From an uncultured Porphyromonadaceae bacterium (lineage in GTDB: Bacteria > Bacteroidota > Bacteroidia > Bacteroidales > Muribaculaceae): 5,057 nt of DNA. The stretch covers positions 1-5,057 of the forward strand of contig CAMWOD010000114.1 of NCBI GenBank assembly GCA_947175715.1, written 5' to 3'. The notes under the pieces are model-generated. The model was not told where the DNA came from and ran no database searches. It saw only the letters and a list, made by a program, of their open reading frames with translations. Each line of letters opens with the position of its first letter. Within the stretch, counting starts at the first letter, position 1. Shown one piece after another: positions 1 to 5,057 of this stretch. The translations under genes and the position numbers were made by a program.

Positions 1-1
1 G

Positions 2-1240
2 TTTAAAAATAAACCCACTTCGGTATATAATGGCATTTTTGCGGTGCGAGAGGGTGATGGCTATTCCTTGTATTACGCTAACGAGAAGCCCAAACTTGTG
101 CCCGGATGCGAAAATCTGCTGTCAACCGGCTTGTTTTTTGCCGATGAATACGCCCCGGTGGTTCACAAGGGAAAGCGAATCACGGTGATAAACCGCGATG
201 GAGATGAAATGTACACCCTTGCTCCTCAGAAGGGTAAGGAAATCATCTTTTCGAATAGTTTCTTCACCGATGGTATGCTCGTAGTGATCAATGAGGACAA
301 AAAGTATGGAGCGTTTAACCATGATGGGGAGTTGACAGTTGCCTGTAAGTATGACGACCTAACTCCTTTTAACGGGGGTTATGCTGTGGCTATGACAAAG
401 GATAGCGACAAGGACGTGAAGAAATACCAAATTATTGATCATGATGGTAATACTGTTCAGTCAATTAAGACGTGCCAATTTTTATGCTCGTTGGTGATTG
501 ATGGGAAATGCGCTATCAAAATCGATGACGACCGATATGGATTTGTCACGGTTGACGGCGATGTGATAAAGTGCCCTACCAAGGTAAAAGGGATAGGGGA
601 TTTTAACGGTAAGTACTTCACATACTTTGATGACGATTTTAATGAAGGACTGATGGAGTTTAACGATGACGGCGGCGAAATGTTAATCAAGGCCGGCAAG
701 TATAAGTCACTCGCACCCATCAACAAGTCGTGGAGTAAATTTATAGCTCGTATCGATGATGAATACCGTCTTATCGATCGTGATGACGAAACTCTAATAA
801 AATTTGAGGACTATAAGTCTGTGTCAGTACTCTCTCAATCGGCTGAGACGCTACTTGCCAAAGAGGGCAATTATTACACTGTGCTTGATGATGATGGAGA
901 AGTAATCGACAAAAAGCTCGAAATCGAAGAGATTTCCTATGGCAATGTACGTTCAGTCCTGTCTGATTTCCCCAAAGCCCGCGATGCCGTGAAGACCCAC
1001 TTCCCTTACGAGACTTATTCTCAGGATGCTGACATGGCTTCGGAGGCTGATCAGGTCGTTGCGACTACAATAGATGACAACGCCGAAGTGGAAGAATGGA
1101 CCACAACCGATGATTACAACTACTCTTATGGCGATTCTACAGCCACTGTAGTTGAGTCGGTCTACGATTATTATGATGTGCCCGCTGAGGCGGTGGAAGA
1201 GGCTGTAGAGAATTATTATAACTATCCAGCCGCAGAATAA
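2..1240 (+). CDS. WG-repeat protein, 5'-truncated by the window edge
   Basis: The reading frame is open to the left edge with no stop before it. The GTG at 44 is therefore only the first start-like codon inside the window, and the true start lies further left. 412 codons are visible. From about residue 60 to 310 the protein shows degenerate WG-type repeats, each with an aromatic-Gly/x-hydrophobic strand followed by a DG turn. Examples are YGAFNHDGEL (nt 305-334), YQIIDHDGN (425-451), YGFVTVDGDV (536-565), YRLIDRDDE (764-790) and YYTVLDDDGEV (872-904). The last ~80 residues (nt ~1001-1237) are a low-complexity acidic tail rich in Tyr, Asp, Glu, Val and Ala. The WG-repeat family (PF14903) is common in Bacteroidota, is predicted to be all-beta and has no assigned reaction. 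Whether the protein carries a signal or lipoprotein peptide cannot be seen because the N-terminus is missing. rsgA follows after 12 bases, which suggests co-transcription. The family assignment is good; the function is unknown. Confidence 0.8.
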   Translation, partial: FKNKPTSVYNGIFAVREGDGYSLYYANEKPKLVPGCENLLSTGLFFADEYAPVVHKGKRITVINRDGDEMYTLAPQKGKEIIFSNSFFTDGMLVVINEDKKYGAFNHDGELTVACKYDDLTPFNGGYAVAMTKDSDKDVKKYQIIDHDGNTVQSIKTCQFLCSLVIDGKCAIKIDDDRYGFVTVDGDVIKCPTKVKGIGDFNGKYFTYFDDDFNEGLMEFNDDGGEMLIKAGKYKSLAPINKSWSKFIARIDDEYRLIDRDDETLIKFEDYKSVSVLSQSAETLLAKEGNYYTVLDDDGEVIDKKLEIEEISYGNVRSVLSDFPKARDAVKTHFPYETYSQDADMASEADQVVATTIDDNAEVEEWTTTDDYNYSYGDSTATVVESVYDYYDVPAEAVEEAVENYYNYPAAE

Positions 1241-1252
1241 TATCAAATAGGT

Positions 1253-2197
1253 ATGCAACGAGGATTGGTAATACAGAACACCGGCAGCTGGTATATGGTG
1301 CTTACCGATGATGGCCGGGAGATACCTTGCAAAGTAAAAGGTAACTTCAGGCTCAAGGGCATCCGCACCACCAACCCCGTGGCTGTGGGTGACCGTGTGG
1401 AAATACTGGTCAATCCCGACAATACCGGGATGATAAAGGTGGTTGAGCCGCGCCGTAATTACATAATACGCCGCGCCAGCAACCTGTCGAAAGAGTCGCA
1501 CATCATTGCCGCCAACGTAGATCAGGCGATGCTGATAGTAACGCTTGCGCACCCTGCCACTTCGACTACTTTTATAGACCGTTTCCTTGCCACAGCCGAG
1601 GCTTACCAGGTATGTGCTACGGTGGTAATAAATAAGGTAGACTTGCTCACAGAGCCCGACGATGCAGAACTGCTGCAAGCCGTAACCCATCTTTACCAGT
1701 CGATAGGGTACAAAGTGCTTCATATCTCGGCAAAAACTGGCGATGGTGTAGATGCCCTGCGCCAATGCCTCAAAAATAAGGTGACACTACTTTCGGGAAA
1801 TTCGGGCGTAGGAAAGACTACCATCATCAATAATTTACTTCCCGGTCTTGACCTTCGCACTGCTGCCATTTCCGACATCCACGACACCGGAATGCATACT
1901 ACCACCTTCTCTGCTATGTTTCCGCTGCCCGAGGGTGGCTGGATAATTGACACTCCGGGAGTAAGGGGCTTTGGTACCATTGATTTTAAGCGAGAGGAAG
2001 TGGCACATTTCTTTCCTGAAATCTTTGAGATCGGGAGAGAATGCCGATTTGGCAACTGCACTCACACGCATGAGCCTGGATGCGCAGTGCTCGCTGCACT
2101 CGACGAGCACCGCATAGCGCAGTCGCGTTACGCCAGCTATCTGAGCATACTCGATGATACTGATGCTACCGACGATAAATACCGCAAACCATTCTGA
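1253..2197 (+). CDS. rsgA: Ribosome small subunit-dependent GTPase RsgA (YjeQ)
   Basis: RsgA binds late-stage 30S subunits in the cytoplasm and hydrolyses GTP to release assembly factors and check the decoding centre. The 314 residues show the family architecture. An N-terminal OB-fold (about 1-70, with VGDRVEI at 45-51) comes first. A circularly permuted GTPase follows, whose motifs run G4 NKVD (127-130), G5 SAK (159-161), G1/Walker A GNSGVGKT (182-189), G2 Thr in HTTT (215-218) and G3 DTPG (233-236). This G4-G5-G1-G2-G3 order is diagnostic. The C-terminal zinc site is intact, with C264, C269, H271 and C277 in the C-x4-C-x-H-x5-C spacing known from the family. The length is somewhat under the ~350 residues of the E. 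coli protein, mainly at the N-terminus. ATG at 1253 is chosen because OB-fold sequence begins at once (MQRGLVIQN). No Shine-Dalgarno is seen, as expected in Bacteroidota. The gene lies 12 bases after the WG-repeat gene and ends 27 bases before a strong terminator hairpin. Confidence 0.97.
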   Translation: MQRGLVIQNTGSWYMVLTDDGREIPCKVKGNFRLKGIRTTNPVAVGDRVEILVNPDNTGMIKVVEPRRNYIIRRASNLSKESHIIAANVDQAMLIVTLAHPATSTTFIDRFLATAEAYQVCATVVINKVDLLTEPDDAELLQAVTHLYQSIGYKVLHISAKTGDGVDALRQCLKNKVTLLSGNSGVGKTTIINNLLPGLDLRTAAISDIHDTGMHTTTFSAMFPLPEGGWIIDTPGVRGFGTIDFKREEVAHFFPEIFEIGRECRFGNCTHTHEPGCAVLAALDEHRIAQSRYASYLSILDDTDATDDKYRKPF

Positions 2198-2224
2198 AAA
2201 GCCCACTTCGGGGATATATAAAAG

Positions 2225-2256
2225 AAAAGCAGTCGATTTTATTCGACTGCTTTTTT
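2225..2256. terminator. Bidirectional intrinsic terminator between convergent units
   Basis: The arm GCAGTCGA (2229-2236) and its exact complement TCGACTGC (2243-2250) enclose a six-base loop (TTTTAT, 2237-2242). A-tract 2225-2228 extends the pairing with T-tract 2251-2254, giving up to 12 bp. Read rightward, the stem is followed by TTTTTT (2251-2256), ending the rsgA transcript. Read leftward, the stem is followed by TTTTCTTTT, and it begins only a few bases after the tRNA 3' end, so it can terminate the tRNA transcript as well. The symmetry and its position between convergent genes support a shared terminator. Confidence 0.9.
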
Positions 2257-2259
2257 GTG

Positions 2260-2333
2260 TAGCGGGACCGAGAATTGAACTCGGGACCTCCGGGTTATGA
2301 ATCCGACGCTCTAACCAACTGAGCTATCCCGCC
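2260..2333 (-). tRNA. tRNA-Met (anticodon CAU), probably the elongator
   Basis: The reverse complement folds into a complete 74-base cloverleaf. The acceptor is GGCGGGA/TCCCGCT, with G1-U72 as a wobble pair. The D-arm is GCTC/GAGC with loop AGTTGGTTA. The anticodon arm is TCGGA/CCCGG with loop TTCATAA. A five-base variable loop is followed by the T-arm CCGAG/CTCGG with loop TTCAATT, and the discriminator is A. CCA is not encoded (the gene is followed by CAC), so it must be added post-transcriptionally. The anticodon CAU could belong to initiator Met, elongator Met or lysidine-modified tRNA-Ile2. The anticodon stem lacks the three consecutive G-C pairs of initiators, and position 1-72 is paired rather than mismatched, which argues against the initiator. 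Elongator Met is more likely than Ile2, but this is not proven. Pair 31-39 is A-C, a mismatch at the loop end of the anticodon stem. Confidence 0.93.
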
Positions 2334-2351
2334 ATTACCGTTTTGCGAGTG

Positions 2352-2382
2352 CAAAGGTAATTGCATTTTTTGGTTTTCACAA
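2352..2382 (-). promoter_or_regulatory. Bacteroidota-type promoter of the tRNA-Met gene
   Basis: On the minus strand, TTG (2382-2380) is followed by exactly 20 bases and then TACCTTTG (2359-2352). This matches the Bacteroidota primary sigma-factor consensus, TTG near -33 and TAnnTTTG near -7, with the usual 19-21 base spacing. Transcription would begin around 2345-2347, leaving a leader of roughly 12-14 bases ahead of the mature tRNA 5' end at 2333, to be removed by RNase P. The match and the position directly upstream of the tRNA make this a confident call and the strongest taxonomic marker in the window. Confidence 0.87.
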
Positions 2383-2387
2383 GTGTT

Positions 2388-2424
2388 TCGCCAAAAAAAT
2401 GCTTATTTTTTAATTTTGTGGCGA
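2388..2424. repeat. AT-rich inverted repeat after the small gene; possible weak terminator
   Basis: TCGCCA (2388-2393) and TGGCGA (2419-2424) are perfect inverted repeats. Inside them an A-tract and a T-tract (about 2394-2399 and 2404-2411) can pair around a short GC-containing loop, leaving one asymmetric bulge. The structure begins three bases after the stop of the small membrane-protein gene (read on the minus strand) and ends just before the tRNA promoter. This is where a terminator of the lon-small gene unit would be expected. However, no T-tract follows the outer stem in either direction, so efficient intrinsic termination is doubtful. It could equally act as a 3'-end stabilising hairpin. 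Confidence 0.4.
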
Positions 2425-2426
2425 TT

Positions 2427-2606
2427 TCACGATGATTTGGAGCAGTGTTCTTTCACGGGGCATCCACTGCATCCATCAAGGTTGGCTCCGTCGTTGTTGC
2501 AATCGGTAAACGTGTGGGGCTGTTTGTTGCTAACCATTGCCCGCTTTATGAGTACAACGATGACGAGTAGCAAAATAAGAATGACGCAGAGCCATTGCCA
2601 CATCAT
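2427..2606 (-). CDS. Small Cys-rich single-pass membrane protein, FeoB-associated type
   Basis: This 59-residue gene starts at ATG 2606-2604, sharing one base with the lon stop codon (TGATG), and stops with TGA at 2429-2427. A second ATG follows directly, so a 58-residue product is also possible. Residues 5-20 form one hydrophobic segment (Trp, Leu, Ile, Val), followed by K21 and R22. By the positive-inside rule this places the C-terminal tail in the cytoplasm. The tail carries four cysteines, C36, C46, C49 and C55, within GCSGCPVKEHC (45-55), plus an acidic/Asn stretch. Size, single N-terminal helix and the terminal CxGCxxKxxC pattern match the FeoB-associated Cys-rich membrane proteins (PF12669 type), a family often found beside ferrous-iron transporter genes and of unproven function. 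No feo gene is in view; the neighbour is lon, with which translation is probably coupled. A metal or Fe-S binding role is inference. The coding call is strong and the family name fairly likely. Confidence 0.8.
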   Translation of the reverse strand: MMWQWLCVILILLLVIVVLIKRAMVSNKQPHTFTDCNNDGANLDGCSGCPVKEHCSKSS

Positions 2607-5014
2607 CAGTTCAGGTCAAAATTAATGGGGTTATCGACCTGCTGGTCGGTAATAGCATAGTCCAAAACCTCATCTATGGTGTTGACGTAATGGAATGTGA
2701 GCCCATCGACATAACGCTGCTGTATGTCGTCAACATCCTTGCGATTGTCGGCCGACAAGATAATATCGGTGATTCCGGCACGCTTTGCGGCCAAAATTTT
2801 CTCCTTGATACCCCCCACAGGGAGCACACGACCACGCAGTGTAATCTCGCCGGTCATTGCCAGACGCTCACGCACTTTGCGTTGAGTCATAGCTGATACT
2901 ATCGATGTGACCATGGTGATGCCTGCTGAAGGGCCATCTTTGGGTATTGCACCCTCGGGAACGTGGATATGTAGCTGGTATTTGTCGAATATGGCAGGAT
3001 TGATGCCAAGCTGCGCGGCATGACCCTTGACATATTGCAGGGCTAAGATTGCCGATTCCTTCATCACATCTCCCAAGTTTCCGGTGAGTGTCGGTTTATC
3101 TGAGGTGCCTCTGGTAAGCGATGACTCGATATAAAGTATCTCTCCTCCCACCGAGGTCCATGCGAGCCCTGTCACTACGCCAGCAAAGTTATTGCCTTCA
3201 TAGCGTTCACGGCTATATACTGGGGCTCCCAGCAGTGGAGCGAGTGAATCGGGCGAGATTGATTGCTCAATTTCCTTGCCACTCATCTTGGCAAGCAGTA
3301 ATTTGCGTATTATCTGCGCTATACGCTTTTCAAGCTGGCGCACTCCGCTTTCCGATGTGTAACGCTCCACGATGGCGTAAAGCGTTTCGTCAGGGATCTG
3401 CACATTAAGCCACTCGGTGTTCAGCTCCTTGTGGATGCGCGGTATGAAATGCTTACGGGCTATCGCCACTTTCTCCTCAGGGAGATAGCCGGCTATGTCA
3501 ATTACTTCCATGCGGTCGAGTAGGGGCTGCTGGAGTGTTGACAATGTATTGGCTGTAGCAATAAAAAGTACATTCGACAGATCGAAGTCCACGTCGATAT
3601 AATTGTCGTGAAAATGACAATTTTGCTCAGGGTCGAGCACTTCGAGCAGAGCCGAAGATGGGTCGCCCTTGAAGTCGCGGCCAAGTTTGTCGACTTCGTC
3701 GAGGATGATGACCGGGTTGGAAGTTCCGGCACGTTTTATGGCATCGATGATACGACCGGGCATAGCGCCGATATATGTGCGGCGATGGCCTCGTATTTCC
3801 GACTCATCGTTGACGCCTCCAAGCGACACGCGCTGGTAATTGCGGCCTAAGGCACGTGCTATCGACTGCCCAAGTGAAGTTTTGCCCACGCCGGGAGGGC
3901 CAACAAGGCAGATGATAGGGGAGCGACCGTTAGGATTATTTATCATTACTGCAAGTTGCTCGAGGATGCGCTCTTTCACCTTTTCGAGCCCGTAGTGATC
4001 TGATTCAAGGACTTGTGACGCTGCTGGAATATCGGTGGTACCCTCCGAACTTTTATTCCATGGGAGTTCGAGCAGGGTCGAGAGATAAGAGTATTGCACA
4101 GCATAGTCGGGCGACTGTGGGGGTATACGGCGTATTTTTTCGAGCTCCTTGTTGAATATCTTTGACACGTGTTCGGGCAGGTTGGCCTCTTCGCCTTTCT
4201 TCTTCAACGTTTCTATCTCATCCTCATCACCATATAATTCGGCTCGAATTTCCTCCATCTGTTGCTGTAGGAATGCCGAGCGCTGCTTATCGTCGAGCGA
4301 ATGCTTGGCGCGCGACTGAAGCTCACGGGTGATACGCACCATCTCCATGCTTTTTGCCAGTTCGGCAAGTAGCTCCTGCCCGCGGTGACGAACGTAACGT
4401 TCGGCCAAAAGCTCCATCTTCACTTTGGGGTGGAGCGGCAGAGTAGAAGCTATGATGTTGACAAGATCAACGGGGTTGGATTCTTCGGAGGTGTTAAACA
4501 TCACATCGGGGCGAGTGTCTGTGGCCTTGAGCAGTTGTTGAGCTTCGGTGCGTATTGACTGAGCCAATGCTCTAAACTCCTTGTTATCGGCCTTTGGCTG
4601 GATTTCGCCAACGGTTTTCACTTTTGCGGTGAGATGTCGTGTGCCTGATACTTGCGATAGTATTTTAAATTTTTCAAACGACTGAACTATGGCCATTTTG
4701 GTGTCGTCGGGCATCGTAATCACCTTGAGGACACGGGCATAAACTCCATATTTGAACAGGTCGCTTATGCCTGGATTTTCGACGTCGGCATCGAGCTGGC
4801 ATACAACTCCTATCATGGTGGAGTCGCGCTCGGCAGTCTCGGCTATTTCGATGGCGGACGCTCTACCGAGTGTGATAGGGAGCGATACTCCGGGAAACAA
4901 TACAAGGTTGCGTGTGGGTAGGAGCGTCAGCTCATCCATTCCCCAAATTCGCTCACCTTGTGGCTCTTTGTCGACAGAACTAAATGAAAAAAATCCTTGG
5001 GTTTCTATGCTCAT
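2606..5014 (-). CDS. lon: ATP-dependent Lon protease (LonA type)
   Basis: Lon is a cytoplasmic homohexameric AAA+ serine protease that degrades misfolded proteins and selected regulators. All 802 residues are present, the usual LonA length. The N-terminal substrate-binding domain starts at about 28 (LTLLPTRNLVLFPG) and runs to ~225. A charged helical, coiled-coil-like linker covers about 225-300. The AAA+ module has Walker A GPPGVGKT (372-379), Walker B VIILDE (435-440), sensor-1 N489 in FIATAN and sensor-2 R559 in SGVRQLEK. The C-terminal protease domain (about 600-790) has catalytic S696 in PKDGPSAG and K739 in GGIKEK. Their spacing of 43 residues equals that of E. coli S679/K722, so the enzyme should be active. 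ATG at 5014 gives a ~28-residue lead before the conserved domain. The leader is A/T-rich without Shine-Dalgarno, and too little upstream sequence remains to judge the promoter or heat-shock control. The stop codon overlaps the start of the small Cys-rich membrane gene. Confidence 0.98.
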   Translation of the reverse strand: MSIETQGFFSFSSVDKEPQGERIWGMDELTLLPTRNLVLFPGVSLPITLGRASAIEIAETAERDSTMIGVVCQLDADVENPGISDLFKYGVYARVLKVITMPDDTKMAIVQSFEKFKILSQVSGTRHLTAKVKTVGEIQPKADNKEFRALAQSIRTEAQQLLKATDTRPDVMFNTSEESNPVDLVNIIASTLPLHPKVKMELLAERYVRHRGQELLAELAKSMEMVRITRELQSRAKHSLDDKQRSAFLQQQMEEIRAELYGDEDEIETLKKKGEEANLPEHVSKIFNKELEKIRRIPPQSPDYAVQYSYLSTLLELPWNKSSEGTTDIPAASQVLESDHYGLEKVKERILEQLAVMINNPNGRSPIICLVGPPGVGKTSLGQSIARALGRNYQRVSLGGVNDESEIRGHRRTYIGAMPGRIIDAIKRAGTSNPVIILDEVDKLGRDFKGDPSSALLEVLDPEQNCHFHDNYIDVDFDLSNVLFIATANTLSTLQQPLLDRMEVIDIAGYLPEEKVAIARKHFIPRIHKELNTEWLNVQIPDETLYAIVERYTSESGVRQLEKRIAQIIRKLLLAKMSGKEIEQSISPDSLAPLLGAPVYSRERYEGNNFAGVVTGLAWTSVGGEILYIESSLTRGTSDKPTLTGNLGDVMKESAILALQYVKGHAAQLGINPAIFDKYQLHIHVPEGAIPKDGPSAGITMVTSIVSAMTQRKVRERLAMTGEITLRGRVLPVGGIKEKILAAKRAGITDIILSADNRKDVDDIQQRYVDGLTFHYVNTIDEVLDYAITDQQVDNPINFDLN

Positions 5015-5057
5015 AGTTACTTTATTTCTTATAAGATATACCGAACAGTATCAGTTC

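Noticed and set aside
44..46. GTG as start of the WG-repeat gene
   Set aside because: The frame stays open from position 2 with repeat-like sequence (SVYNGIFAV) continuing upstream, so the gene is cut by the window edge and this codon is an internal valine.
953..1765. Leftward 270-residue ORF opposite the WG gene and rsgA
   Set aside because: It spans the junction of two well-supported plus-strand genes and covers the conserved G4 region of rsgA on the other strand. Its translation has no recognisable domain, so it is a shadow frame.
2202..2220. CCCACTTCGG followed by an A/T stretch, also found at 14-30
   Set aside because: The 10-base match occurs once in coding sequence and once after rsgA. 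The flanks differ by an insertion and it is not seen elsewhere in the window, so chance is the simplest explanation.
2383..2625. Rightward 80-residue ORF (GTG start) across the lon-tRNA interval
   Set aside because: It is antisense to the leftward Cys-rich membrane gene, overlaps the lon 3' end, starts inside the tRNA promoter region and shows no domain-like composition. The minus-strand reading gives a coherent helix plus Cys motif and a natural stop-start overlap with lon.
3121..3850. Several 68-95 residue ORFs antisense or out of frame within lon
   Set aside because: All lie inside the conserved AAA+ and protease coding region of lon and have no independent features.
5015..5057. Possible lon promoter or small inverted repeats upstream of lon
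   Set aside because: TATATCTT-like sequence is only a partial match to TAnnTTTG, and the place for its -33 element falls outside the window. The GAAC/GTTC and ATAC/GTAT pairings are only 4 bp.

Overview
The window looks like a chromosomal segment from a Bacteroidota genome, most likely order Bacteroidales. Three things support this. A tRNA gene is preceded by a near-perfect Bacteroidota-type promoter (TTG, 20 bases, TACCTTTG). Shine-Dalgarno sites are absent, with A/T-rich leaders ahead of the starts. The genes themselves are a WG-repeat protein, an RsgA GTPase, a LonA protease and a FeoB-associated-type Cys-rich mini-protein. A more precise placement is not justified from the sequence alone.

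Layout. Positions 2-1240 (+) hold the 3' part of a WG-repeat gene that runs off the left edge. After only 12 bases comes rsgA (1253-2197, +), a complete 30S-subunit maturation GTPase. A strong hairpin with T-tracts on both sides (2225-2256) ends this rightward unit. It also serves as terminator for the leftward tRNA-Met(CAU) gene (2260-2333, -), which has its own promoter at 2352-2382. Further right and also leftward are lon (2606-5014, -), encoding a full-length ATP-dependent LonA protease, and a 59-residue single-pass membrane protein with a C-terminal cysteine cluster (2427-2606, -). The start codon of this small gene overlaps the lon stop codon by one base (TGATG). It is easily missed by length-filtered gene callers and is the most interesting item here.

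How the genes relate. Two transcription units converge on the hairpin at about 2240: WG gene-rsgA from the left, and lon-small gene plus the separately promoted tRNA from the right. RsgA, the tRNA and Lon are housekeeping functions (ribosome assembly, translation, protein quality control). No mobile element, CRISPR array, phage gene or defence system is visible. Apart from the small coupled gene and the low-complexity tail of the WG protein, the region looks ordinary.
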